Below the pieces are notes generated by a model. That model saw only the letters and a program-made list of their open reading frames with translations, ran no database searches and was not told the origin of the DNA. From positions 1 through 14,682 of the forward strand of contig JAFBAD010000071.1 in the NCBI GenBank assembly GCA_019247975.1: a stretch of DNA of 14,682 nucleotides. Reading direction: 5' to 3'. Position numbers and translations under genes: made by a program. The stretch comes from Acidimicrobiia bacterium. Its GTDB lineage: Bacteria > Actinomycetota > Acidimicrobiia > Acidimicrobiales > Iamiaceae. Positions 1 through 6,527 of this stretch are shown in pieces; within the stretch, counting starts at the first letter, position 1; each line of letters begins with the position of its first letter.

Positions 1-20
1 GCGCGACCGCACGCTCTGAG

Positions 21-105
21 CGGAGGGTGTGGGATTTGAACCCACGGTGGCTTGCGCCACACACGCTTTCCAAGCGTGCCGATTCGGCCGCTCTCGCAAC
101 CCTCC
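21..105 (-). tRNA. tRNA-Ser (anticodon GGA)
   Basis: Read on the minus strand this is an 85-nt class II tRNA. The acceptor stem GGAGGGT pairs with ACCCTCC and is followed by discriminator G. The anticodon stem CACGC/GCGTG encloses the seven-base loop TTGGAAA, so the anticodon is GGA, which reads UCC and UCU. The long variable arm GTGGC-GCAA-GCCAC is typical of serine tRNAs. The T arm is GTGGG-TTCAAAT-CCCAC. CCA is not encoded; the next bases are CTC, so it must be added after transcription. It is transcribed divergently from the SRP RNA. Confidence 0.96.
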
Positions 106-116
106 TGGAGCCCGAG

Positions 117-126
117 AGGCTACCCT
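117..126. promoter_or_regulatory. Back-to-back -10 boxes for tRNA-Ser (minus) and SRP RNA (plus)
   Basis: On the plus strand TACCCT (121-126) matches the actinobacterial TANNNT -10 pattern. It predicts transcription from about 133, one base before the first paired base of the SRP RNA. On the minus strand TAGCCT (122 down to 117) predicts a start near 110, five bases before the tRNA 5' end. The two boxes share the TA at 121-122. No good -35 hexamer is visible for either direction, so this rests on the -10 match and the spacing to both RNA ends. Confidence 0.45.
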
Positions 127-133
127 GAGCGGT

Positions 134-269
134 CGCCCGCTCTCGCAGGTGGCGGTCGGGCCCTGTGCAATCGTGGCCCGTGAACCGAGTCAGGGCCGGG
201 AGGCAGCAGCTCTCAGCGGAGACCGCGGTGTGCCGCAGATCGCCTGACCGCCACCTGTGGGAGCGGGCG
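134..269 (+). ncRNA. ffs: Signal recognition particle RNA, small bacterial (4.5S) type
   Basis: This RNA binds Ffh and directs ribosomes making membrane proteins to the FtsY receptor. The conserved apical hairpin lies at about 190-210: GTCAGG, then a GGGA tetraloop (198-201) closed by CC/GG, then CAGCAGC. This corresponds to the GGAA-capped helix 8 of other bacteria. The ends form a long rod: CGCCCGCTC (134-142) pairs with GAGCGGGCG (261-269), and CAGGTGGCGGTC (146-157) pairs with GACCGCCACCTG (245-256). The motif GTGTGCCGCAG at 228-238 resembles the lower 3' side of other SRP RNAs. Placement between tRNA-Ser and dnaX is familiar in actinobacteria. The ends are inferred from the outer helix and may be off by a few bases. 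Confidence 0.88.
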
Positions 270-293
270 GAGCACCCTCCGAGGGACGGTCGG

Positions 294-299
294 TAGAGT
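294..299 (+). promoter_or_regulatory. -10 box of dnaX, predicting a leaderless mRNA
   Basis: TAGAGT fits the TANNNT -10 pattern. Only seven bases (CGCTTCG) separate it from the dnaX ATG, so transcription would begin at or within a base of the start codon. There is no convincing Shine-Dalgarno sequence in those seven bases, which agrees with leaderless translation. No clear -35 is seen. Confidence 0.5.
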
Positions 300-306
300 C
301 GCTTCG

Positions 307-2061
307 ATGGCCTACCAGTCCCTCTACCGCCGCTACCGGTCGCGTCGGTTCAGCGAGGTGAAGGGCCAGGAGCAGGTCACCAACGCCCTGCGCAACGCGG
401 TCCGGGAGGACCGGGTCGGCCACGCCTACCTGTTCAGCGGGCCCCGCGGCACCGGCAAGACCTCGACCGCCCGCATCCTCGCCAAGGCGCTCAACTGCAC
501 CAACCTGCAGGACGGCGAGCCGTGCTGCGAGTGCGAGTCGTGCGTGGCCATCGAGTCCGGCACCTCCTACGACCTGCAGGAGCTCGACGCCGCCTCGAAC
601 AACAAGGTCGAGAACGTCCGCGACCTCATCGAGCGGGTGGCGCTCGGCTCGCCGGGACGTACGAAGGTGTACATCCTCGACGAGGTCCACATGCTCTCGC
701 CGGGCGCCTCGAACGCGTTGTTGAAGACGCTCGAGGAGCCGCCGCCGCACGTCACCTTCGTGCTGGCGACGACGGACCCGCACAAGGTGCTCGACACCAT
801 CCGCAGTCGCACGCAGCACTACGAGTTCCACCTGCTGCCGGCCGATGTACTCGCCGAGCACGTTCGCTGGGTGATCTCGGACGCCGGGCTCGACGTCGCC
901 CCCGAGGTGGTCGACCACGTCGTCCGCCAGGGCGGCGGTTCGGCGCGCGACACGTTGTCGGCCCTCGACCAGGCCGTCGCGGCCGGCGGCGTGGTGCCCG
1001 AGGGCGGCCACGTCGAGTCGTTGGTCGACGCGATCTGCGACGGCGACGCGGGTCTGGCGATCAAGGCCGTGTCCGAGGCGATGTCGGGTGGACGCGATCC
1101 GCGCACGCTCGCCGAGGCGTTGCTCGGCCGCTTGCGCGAGGTGTTCCTCGTCCGCATGGGCGCGCCGCTCGACCAGGCGACTGCGAGCGATCGGGATCGC
1201 GCCGAGGCGTGGGCGGAGCGGCTGGGCGACCGGGCCACGACCCGCGCCATGGAGGAGGTCGGCCAGGCGCTGCTCGAGATGCGCCAGGCGACCGAGCCCC
1301 GCATCGCGCTCGAGGTCGCCCTGGTCCACCTGACCCGGCCCGAGACGACCGCCGATGTCGAGGCGCTCACCGCCCGCATCGAGCGGCTCGAACAGGCGCT
1401 GGCCGGTGGCGCCGCTCCGGCCCCGCGACCGAGCGCGGAGGTCCGCGAGGCGCCACCCGCTCGTCCGAGCCGGCCCGCGCCGGCCGAGCGCGCCACATCC
1501 GAGCGCGCGGCTGCGCCGCCGCCGGTCCCCAAGCGCGGTGGCACCAAGCGCGATGCGCCAGCGCCGACTCCCGAGCCGGCGAGCGAGCCCGCCGCCCCGG
1601 CTGCGGCTCCGGCACCTGCTGCGAGCAGCGGTGGGGACGGCGATGTGCCCGAGCGCGACGCGCTCACGATCGCCTGGGGCGACTCGGTGCTCCCGCGGCT
1701 CGGCGGGTTGACCCGGGCGATGTACGGAGGCGGTCGCTTCCTCCCGCCCGAGGACGGTCAGGTCGTGTTCGCGCTCCCGAACGACGTCCATCGCCAGAAG
1801 TGCGAGCAGAAGCGCCCCGAGGTCGAGGCGGCGCTGCGCGACCACTTCGGCCGCGACCTCCGGCTGCGACTCGTCGTCGATCCGGGGAACGCGCCCCCCG
1901 AGGCCGGCGCCCCGAGCGGTGCGCCTCGCGACGGTGGGGCTCCCGACGACGACATGGAGCACATCGACGTCCGCGACACCGAGCCGGCGCCGAACGTGAA
2001 GACCGATCTGGATCGCTTGACCGACGCGTTCCCCGGCGCAGTGCTGGAGGAGGGTTCCTGA
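307..2061 (+). CDS. dnaX: DNA polymerase III subunit gamma/tau
   Basis: This 584-aa protein is the motor subunit of the clamp loader, which opens the sliding clamp and ties the polymerase cores to the replisome. The AAA+ module has Walker A GPRGTGKT (45-52), the zinc-binding cysteines C64, C73, C76 and C79, Walker B with DEVH (125-128), sensor 1 ATTDPHK (154-160), the arginine-finger SRT (167-169, replacing the usual SRC) and sensor 2 GSARDTLSALDQ (211-222). A collar-type helical domain (about 240-345) follows, then a Pro/Ala-rich linker (366-447) and a conserved C-terminal tau-type domain (about 452-525) ending in an acidic tail. No A-rich slippery site for making a short gamma form is visible. 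The stop overlaps the ybaB start (TGATG), so the two are probably translationally coupled. The start is fixed by the family N-terminus YQSLYRRYR. Confidence 0.97.
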   Translation: MAYQSLYRRYRSRRFSEVKGQEQVTNALRNAVREDRVGHAYLFSGPRGTGKTSTARILAKALNCTNLQDGEPCCECESCVAIESGTSYDLQELDAASNNKVENVRDLIERVALGSPGRTKVYILDEVHMLSPGASNALLKTLEEPPPHVTFVLATTDPHKVLDTIRSRTQHYEFHLLPADVLAEHVRWVISDAGLDVAPEVVDHVVRQGGGSARDTLSALDQAVAAGGVVPEGGHVESLVDAICDGDAGLAIKAVSEAMSGGRDPRTLAEALLGRLREVFLVRMGAPLDQATASDRDRAEAWAERLGDRATTRAMEEVGQALLEMRQATEPRIALEVALVHLTRPETTADVEALTARIERLEQALAGGAAPAPRPSAEVREAPPARPSRPAPAERATSERAAAPPPVPKRGGTKRDAPAPTPEPASEPAAPAAAPAPAASSGGDGDVPERDALTIAWGDSVLPRLGGLTRAMYGGGRFLPPEDGQVVFALPNDVHRQKCEQKRPEVEAALRDHFGRDLRLRLVVDPGNAPPEAGAPSGAPRDGGAPDDDMEHIDVRDTEPAPNVKTDLDRLTDAFPGAVLEEGS

Positions 2062-2474
2062 TGCCCGACGAGGACGAACCGATCGTGCCGGACCTGGTTG
2101 AGCAGCCCGACGGGGACGCCGGTGGGCTCGGCGCGCTCCTCGGCGGAGGTGGTGGCGGTGGCCTCGACTTCAACGCGCTGCTCGAGCAGGCCACCCAGAT
2201 GCAGCAGCAGATGGCCGACATCCAGGAGCGGGCCGCCCAGACGATCGTCGAGGGCGTGGCCGGCGGCGGCGTCGTGAAGGTGTCCGTCACGGCCGCGATG
2301 GACTTCCAGTCGATCACGATCTCGCCCGACGTGATCGACCCCGACGACGTCGACATGCTGCAGGACCTCGTCCTCGCCGCGCTCCACGACGCCGTCGATC
2401 AGGTGCAGGAGCTGCAGACGGGCGCGCTCGGCGGTGTCGACCTCGGCGGGCTGGGCGGGCTGCTCGGTCAGTGA
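2061..2474 (+). CDS. ybaB: YbaB/EbfC-family nucleoid-associated DNA-binding protein
   Basis: This 137-aa protein belongs to the small dimeric YbaB/EbfC family, which binds DNA and is nearly always encoded between dnaX and recR. The family core spans about 36-118: a Gln/Met-rich first helix (NALLEQATQMQQQMADIQ), the hallmark turn GGGVVKV (68-74), the strand SITISPDVIDPDDVDML (84-100) and the final helix LQDLVLAALHDAVDQVQEL. Unlike the roughly 100-aa family norm it has an acidic N-terminal tail with seven glycines in a row (28-34) and a Gly/Leu C-terminal tail (121-137). A good ribosome binding site, AGGAGGG (2048-2054), lies six bases before ATG 2061. The ATG overlaps the dnaX stop by one base, and the stop overlaps the recR GTG by four. 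Confidence 0.93.
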   Translation: MPDEDEPIVPDLVEQPDGDAGGLGALLGGGGGGGLDFNALLEQATQMQQQMADIQERAAQTIVEGVAGGGVVKVSVTAAMDFQSITISPDVIDPDDVDMLQDLVLAALHDAVDQVQELQTGALGGVDLGGLGGLLGQ

Positions 2475-3076
2475 GCGCGTATGCGGGACCGGTCCAGGAC
2501 CTCATCGACGAGCTCGGCCGGCTCCCGGGGATCGGCCCGAAGTCCGCGCAGCGCATCGCGTTCCACCTGCTGAAGCTCTCGCGGGAGGACGCAGCTCGCC
2601 TGGCGCGTGCGATCACCGAGGCCAAGGAGCGCATCTCGTGGTGCACCCGCTGCTTCAACGTGTCCGAGTCGGAGCTGTGCAACATCTGCACGGACGAGCG
2701 CCGCGACGCGACAGTCGTGTGCGTCGTGGAGGAGCCCCGAGACCTCGTCGCGGTCGAGCGAACCAACGAGTTCCGCGGCCGCTACCACGTGCTCGGCGGC
2801 GCGATCAGCCCGATCGACGGGGTCGGCCCGGACCAGCTCCGCGTGAAGGAGCTCCTGGCCCGGCTCGATCCGGAGGGGATCACCGAGGTGATCCTCTGCA
2901 CGAACCCGAACATCGAGGGCGAGACGACCGCGATGTACCTCGCCCGGTTGCTCAAGCCGCTCGGGATCACGGTCACCCGGATCGCCAGCGGGCTGCCGGT
3001 GGGTGGCGACCTGGAGTACGCCGACGAGCTGACGCTCGGTCGGGCGCTCGAGGGTCGACGCGAGCTCGACGCCTGA
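2471..3076 (+). CDS. recR: Recombination mediator protein RecR
   Basis: RecR (201 aa, the usual length) acts with RecO and RecF to load RecA on gapped DNA. In order it shows the N-terminal helix-hairpin-helix (about 8-30, LGRLPGIGPKSAQRIAFHLL), the four-cysteine zinc finger C58, C61, C70, C73, the Toprim domain (about 81-176, with EEPRD at 87-91 and NPNIEGE at 145-151), and the C-terminal Walker-B-like segment GLPVGGDLEYADELTLGRAL. The start is GTG in a GTGA overlap with the ybaB stop. No strong ribosome binding site precedes it, so translation probably depends on ribosomes finishing ybaB. It is the last gene of the dnaX-ybaB-recR operon. Confidence 0.97.
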   Translation: MSAYAGPVQDLIDELGRLPGIGPKSAQRIAFHLLKLSREDAARLARAITEAKERISWCTRCFNVSESELCNICTDERRDATVVCVVEEPRDLVAVERTNEFRGRYHVLGGAISPIDGVGPDQLRVKELLARLDPEGITEVILCTNPNIEGETTAMYLARLLKPLGITVTRIASGLPVGGDLEYADELTLGRALEGRRELDA

Positions 3077-3094
3077 GGCTCGCCTCGTCACATC

Positions 3095-3115
3095 GAGCGG
3101 CCCGAGGCACCGCTC
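3095..3115 (+). terminator. Candidate GC hairpin after recR
   Basis: GAGCGG (3095-3100) pairs perfectly with CCGCTC (3110-3115) around a nine-base loop, beginning 19 bases after the recR stop. There is no T-run, which is common in GC-rich actinobacteria but also weakens the call. It could end the dnaX operon transcript. Confidence 0.3.
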
Positions 3116-3269
3116 ACCGCAGGCCGTCAGCGACCGGGCGTGGAGCTGGAACACCAGCGGGAGCAGGCACCTCGAGCGACCCCGGACCGGTCCAGAGAGG
3201 GGGGAGGGGCCCGACCCGGGGTGTTGCGATGACGTTACAACTCGGTTGCGACGCCGACAAGGATCCGAT

Positions 3270-3273
3270 GGAG
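3270..3273 (+). promoter_or_regulatory. Ribosome binding site fixing the start at 3279
   Basis: GGAG is placed five bases before ATG 3279. The frame is open further upstream to a TTG at 3246, but that start has no ribosome binding site and would add a charged 11-residue stretch ahead of the first membrane helix. Confidence 0.55.
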
Positions 3274-3278
3274 CGCAG

Positions 3279-3704
3279 ATGAGGCGGCCGGTGCTCGGCG
3301 GGTTGGCGGCGCTCTGCGTGGCGGCGACGTTCGCGCCGTGGGTCGACAGCGGCGCCGCGACCCGCTCGAGCTACGAGGTGGTCCGGGCCGCCCAGGACCT
3401 CGGGGTGCTCGGCGGATGGCTGCAGCCGGCGGCCGCCGCGGCCTGGTACTTCGTGCCGCTGGTGGGTGCCCTCTCGGTGCTGGCGCTGGTGCTCGACCGC
3501 CCCGTGCTGGGCGCGGTGCTCCTGGCGGTGACCGGCGCTGCGATCGCTCTGCTCGCCGTGAAGCTCATGTCCGGGCCCCTTTCGACCGATTGGGGCACAC
3601 CGGCCGGGGCGGCCGGCGGCTCCCTCGCGCTCCTGGCGGCGGCCGAGGTGATCATCCACGAGAGGCGGCATCGTGTCCGAGCAAGAGCGACCCAGCTGGG
3701 CTGA
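3279..3704 (+). CDS. Small four-helix membrane protein, function unknown
   Basis: The 141-aa product has four predicted membrane helices at about 5-22, 52-72, 76-98 and 108-126. It has a short positively charged N-terminus (MRRP) and a basic C-terminal tail (HERRHRVRARATQLG), suggesting both ends are cytoplasmic. The first loop (about 19-50) carries APWVDSGAATRSSYEVVRAA, which I take to be an actinobacterial membrane-protein motif, but I cannot assign a function. The last 32 bases overlap the next gene in another frame, so the two are probably translated together. It could be an accessory partner of the 508-aa anchored protein. I chose ATG 3279 over TTG 3246 because of the ribosome binding site and the membrane-protein-like N-terminus. 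Confidence 0.8.
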   Translation: MRRPVLGGLAALCVAATFAPWVDSGAATRSSYEVVRAAQDLGVLGGWLQPAAAAAWYFVPLVGALSVLALVLDRPVLGAVLLAVTGAAIALLAVKLMSGPLSTDWGTPAGAAGGSLALLAAAEVIIHERRHRVRARATQLG

Positions 3705-5199
3705 GCCCTTCGACGAGCCACCGACCGCGGCCGACCTCGACTACGTCCGCCCGCCGGGGCCGAAGGGTCGACCCGGTCGGCGGGTCGCCATCGCGATCGC
3801 GTCGGTCATCGCCGTCCTCGCCGCCGGCTTCGGCCTGGCCTCGCTGGCCCAGGGTGACGGCGCGTCAGACCCCGAGGGAGCGGTGCGCGACCTGTTCGGC
3901 GCGATCAGCGACGAGGACGCGATCGGGGTGGTGCAGGCGATCACGCCGTCGGAGCGATCGGTGCTGCGACCCGCGGTCGAACACGTCGCCGGCGAAGCGC
4001 GTCGGCTCGACGTCGCGTCGAAGGATCTCGACCTCGACGACATCTCGGGCATCGAGCTCGACGTGCAGGGCCTCGAGCTGTCGAGCCACGAGCTCGGCGA
4101 CGGCGTGGCCATGGTGGAGGTGACCGGCGGGAAGCTGTCGAGCAGCGTGGCGATCGACAAGCTGCCGCTCGGTCCCGTGGTCCGTGAGGTGATCGACCGG
4201 CAGGACGCCGACATCGACGACACCAGCACCACCCAGCCGCTGCAGGGCATCAAGCTGGTCGCGCTGCGGCGCGACGGTGGCTGGCGGGTCAGCCTCCTCT
4301 ACTCGATCGCCGAGGCGATCCGCCGCGACGCGGATCCCGAGCCCGCGGTCCCGACCTTCGGAGCGGGCATCCCCGAGCGGGGCGCGCCCAGCCCGGAGGC
4401 GGCGGTGCGCGAGGCGGTCGCCGCGGCGACCGCGCTCGACGTGCGCCGGCTCATCGAGCTCACGTCGAGCGACGAGATGGCGGTGCTGCACGACTACGGC
4501 CCGCTGATCGTCGACGCGACCAAGGACGCCGAGGCCGACGACCAGAACGGCGTGTCCGTCGACGACCTGCAGCTCGAGGTGCACGACGGGACCGAGGGTC
4601 GCAAGGTCGTGGAGGCCAAGGCATACAAGGTCTCGATCGGTGACGACGACGACGGCATGGACATCGCCTTCGACGGCCGGTGCACCAAGGTGACCACCCA
4701 CTTCAGCTTCGACGACACGTTCGTCGAGGTCGGTCAGCCGATCGGGGGCGAGGTCGATGTCCCCGATGACGTCATCGGCGGCATCGACACCAACGGGGGC
4801 GACTTCGATCCCGGGGCCTCGCCCGACGGCCCGCAGTCCTCGACGACGAAGTGGTGCGCCGGTGACTCGTCGTCGATGTCGCCCGTCGGTCTCTTCGACT
4901 CGTTGGGCACCGGGGTGGCCGCGCCGCGCATCGTCGTCGAGCAGCGCGACGGGGCGTGGTACATCGTCCCGGCCCGCACCCTCTTCGACACCCTGTCCGC
5001 CGGCCTGCAGCGCATCGACCGCAAGCAGGTGCGCTCGATCACCCGGATGTGGACCGGCGGTGACGAGTGGCTCTGGTACCCCCAGGAGTTCTGGGACGAC
5101 TGCGACATCGAGAAGCCGAGCGCGACCGCGTCGGAGCGCGCCGGCAACGCGGCGCTCGAGAAGTGCCTCGCTGCGTCCGAGGACGAGGGCGGGAACTGA
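3673..5199 (+). CDS. Membrane-anchored protein with duplicated extracytoplasmic domain, function unknown
   Basis: This 508-aa protein has a short Pro-rich acidic cytoplasmic head (1-33), a basic patch (KGRPGRR), one membrane helix (about 36-60) and a long acidic outer part. The outer part looks like two diverged copies. Copy one starts with DPEGAVRDLFGAISDEDAIG (66-85) and ends with LRRDGGWRVSLLYSIAEAIR (198-217). Copy two starts with SPEAAVREAVAAATALDVRR (240-259) and ends with VEQRDGAWYIVPARTLFDTL (422-441). The helix-then-strand pattern with a terminal 'DG-W-V/I' strand resembles NTF2-like or DUF4878-type domains of actinobacterial envelope proteins; that is inference. Four cysteines (337, 395, 477, 498) lie in the second half and may form disulfides. 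The start is GTG 3673 with GAGAGG upstream, inside the 141-aa gene. There is no lipobox at the helix end, so it is an anchored protein rather than a lipoprotein. Confidence 0.85.
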   Translation: MSEQERPSWAEPFDEPPTAADLDYVRPPGPKGRPGRRVAIAIASVIAVLAAGFGLASLAQGDGASDPEGAVRDLFGAISDEDAIGVVQAITPSERSVLRPAVEHVAGEARRLDVASKDLDLDDISGIELDVQGLELSSHELGDGVAMVEVTGGKLSSSVAIDKLPLGPVVREVIDRQDADIDDTSTTQPLQGIKLVALRRDGGWRVSLLYSIAEAIRRDADPEPAVPTFGAGIPERGAPSPEAAVREAVAAATALDVRRLIELTSSDEMAVLHDYGPLIVDATKDAEADDQNGVSVDDLQLEVHDGTEGRKVVEAKAYKVSIGDDDDGMDIAFDGRCTKVTTHFSFDDTFVEVGQPIGGEVDVPDDVIGGIDTNGGDFDPGASPDGPQSSTTKWCAGDSSSMSPVGLFDSLGTGVAAPRIVVEQRDGAWYIVPARTLFDTLSAGLQRIDRKQVRSITRMWTGGDEWLWYPQEFWDDCDIEKPSATASERAGNAALEKCLAASEDEGGN

Positions 5200-5202
5200 A
5201 CA

Positions 5203-5217
5203 GCCGGCGGCGCCGGC
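5203..5217. terminator. Short GC hairpin between convergent genes
   Basis: GCCGGC (5203-5208) and GCCGGC (5212-5217) form a six-pair stem with a three-base loop. It lies in the 24-base space between the stop of the 508-aa gene and the stop of the thiolase. Being self-complementary it could serve both strands. There is no T-run on either side. Confidence 0.45.
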
Positions 5218-5223
5218 CGTCGC

Positions 5224-6408
5224 TCAGGCGACGGTCTTCAGCAGGATGGCGTCGCCCTGACCACCACCGCCGCACAGCGCGGCAGCGCCCGAGCCGCCAC
5301 CGCGACGGGCGAGCTCGAGCAGCAGCGTGAGCGCCACCCGGGTGCCGGACATGCCGACAGGGTGACCGAGCGCTATCGCGCCGCCGTTCACGTTGACGAT
5401 GTCGTCGCTGATCCCGAGGTCGTCCATCGAGGCGAGACCGACAGCTGCGAACGCCTCGTTGAGCTCGAAGAGGTCGAGATCCGAGACCTTGCCGCCGGAG
5501 CGCTCGAGCGCAGCCCTGATCGCACCCGAGGGCTGGGTGAGGAGCGACGGGTCGGGGCCGGCGACCTGGCCGTAGCCGGTGATCTCGCCGAGCGGCGTGA
5601 CGCCGAGCTGCTCCGCCTTCTCCTTCGAGGTGACGATGACCGCAGCGGCGCCGTCGGAGATCTGGCTGGCGTTGCCCGCGGTGATGTTGCCGGACTTGTC
5701 GAAGGCCGGACGCAGGCTCGAGAGGCTCTCCGCGGTGGTGTCGCCACGGACGCCCTCGTCCTCCTTCACGACGATCGGGTCGCCCCGGCGCTGCGGGACC
5801 TCGACGGGGATGATCTCGTCGTCGAAGAGCCCGTTCTTCGCGGCGGCGGCGGCCCGCTGGTGCGACTTGGCGGCGAGCTCGTCCTGCGGCATGCGCAGGA
5901 TCTCGGCCGAGGCCGCGTACTTCTCGGTGCCCGCACCCATCGCGCAGAGGTCGAACGCGCAGAACAAGCCGTCGTACATCATCGAGTCGACGACCTTCTG
6001 GTCGCCGAGGCGGTAGCCGGCGCGGGCCCCGGGCAGCAGGTACGGCGCTTGGGTCATCGACTCCATGCCGCCGGCGACGACGATCTCGGCGTCGCCGTTC
6101 TGGATCATGCGCTCGGCCAGGTAGATGGCGTTGAGGCCCGAGAGGCAGACCTTGTTGACCGTGGTGGCCGGAACCGACATCGGGACGCCGGCCTTGACCG
6201 CGGCCTGGCGGGCGGTGATCTGGCCGGCGCCGGCCTGGAGCACCTGGCCCATGAAGACGTAGTCGACCTGGTCGGGCGAGACCCCCGCCCGCTCCAGCGC
6301 CGCCTTGATGGCGAAACCGCCCAGGTCCGCGGCGCTGAACGATGCGAACGCGCCCGAGAGCTTGCCGATCGGCGTACGAGCGCCAGCGAGGATCACGGAA
6401 CCGGCCAT
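5224..6408 (-). CDS. Acetyl-CoA C-acetyltransferase (thiolase)
   Basis: This 394-aa cytosolic enzyme condenses two acetyl-CoA to acetoacetyl-CoA, or runs the reverse thiolytic step. It has the full thiolase set: active-site Cys88 in NKVCLSG, the N317-E318 pair in NEAFA, His349 in ALGHPVGMSG, and Cys379 in the C-terminal CGGGGQGDA loop. The signature GGMESMTQAPYLL (113-125) is also present. The length is that of biosynthetic PhaA/AtoB-type enzymes. Encoded near ccr and the epimerase, it probably supplies acetoacetyl-CoA to the ethylmalonyl-CoA route, although a role in fatty-acid degradation is possible. GGGGGA upstream of the ATG is a usable ribosome binding site. It is transcribed alone on the minus strand and faces the 508-aa gene. 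Confidence 0.95.
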   Translation of the reverse strand: MAGSVILAGARTPIGKLSGAFASFSAADLGGFAIKAALERAGVSPDQVDYVFMGQVLQAGAGQITARQAAVKAGVPMSVPATTVNKVCLSGLNAIYLAERMIQNGDAEIVVAGGMESMTQAPYLLPGARAGYRLGDQKVVDSMMYDGLFCAFDLCAMGAGTEKYAASAEILRMPQDELAAKSHQRAAAAAKNGLFDDEIIPVEVPQRRGDPIVVKEDEGVRGDTTAESLSSLRPAFDKSGNITAGNASQISDGAAAVIVTSKEKAEQLGVTPLGEITGYGQVAGPDPSLLTQPSGAIRAALERSGGKVSDLDLFELNEAFAAVGLASMDDLGISDDIVNVNGGAIALGHPVGMSGTRVALTLLLELARRGGGSGAAALCGGGGQGDAILLKTVA

Positions 6409-6445
6409 GGGCTTTTCCCCCAGTGGTGACGATGTGGTGGGCGGA

Positions 6446-6475
6446 AGGTTACCGGCGGGTAGCGCGCGTCCCCAA
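6446..6475 (-). promoter_or_regulatory. Candidate promoter of the thiolase gene
   Basis: On the minus strand TTGGGG (6475-6470) and TAACCT (6451-6446) are separated by 18 bases, a fair match to a housekeeping -35/-10 pair. The predicted start near 6440 gives a leader of about 31 bases containing the ribosome binding site. Confidence 0.5.
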
Positions 6476-6484
6476 GAGGGCGTT

Positions 6485-6527
6485 CTGAAGGACGGGCCCG
6501 GCTCGGGGAGCCAGGCGGGTCCTTCAG
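6485..6527 (-). terminator. Long hairpin ending the divIVA-like/PIN-like transcript
   Basis: CTGAAGGAC (6485-6493) pairs perfectly with GTCCTTCAG (6519-6527). A second stem GGCTC/GAGCC (6500-6504 with 6508-6512) around GGG nests inside. The right arm contains the stop codon of the PIN-like gene (6524-6526). There is no clear U-tract on the minus strand; the plus strand has only TTT after the stem. It most likely ends the minus-strand transcript and separates it from the thiolase promoter just beyond. Confidence 0.6.

Larger units (their letters stand above)
3077..3278. other. Non-coding gap between recR and the 141-aa membrane gene
   Basis: No credible gene is seen in these 202 bases. After the hairpin at 3095-3115 there is a perfect 10-base palindrome GGACCGGTCC (3184-3193). 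CCCCGG (3180-3185) can pair with CCGGGG (3216-3221) across a purine-rich GAGGGGGGAGGGG stretch. The heptamer GTTGCGA occurs at 3223-3229 and again at 3245-3251, starts 22 bases apart. The gap must contain the promoter of the downstream pair, but no -10/-35 match is good enough to mark. Confidence 0.5.

Noticed and set aside
190..1962. 590-aa open frame on the minus strand opposite dnaX
   Set aside because: It is Arg/Gly/Ala/Leu-rich low-complexity translation with no motif, and the plus strand clearly encodes DnaX. Long antisense frames are expected at this GC content.
307..2061. Programmed frameshift in dnaX producing a short gamma subunit
   Set aside because: No A-rich slippery heptamer with a following stem was found in the region where the linker begins. 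The linker is GC-rich throughout.
3193..3222. G-quadruplex in the purine-rich run before the 141-aa gene
   Set aside because: There are only three separate runs of three or more G; the six-G run cannot be divided with a loop. A hairpin explanation is at least as good.
5362..6429. 355-aa plus-strand frame opposite the thiolase
   Set aside because: The minus-strand frame carries every thiolase catalytic residue; the plus-strand translation shows none of the features of a real protein.
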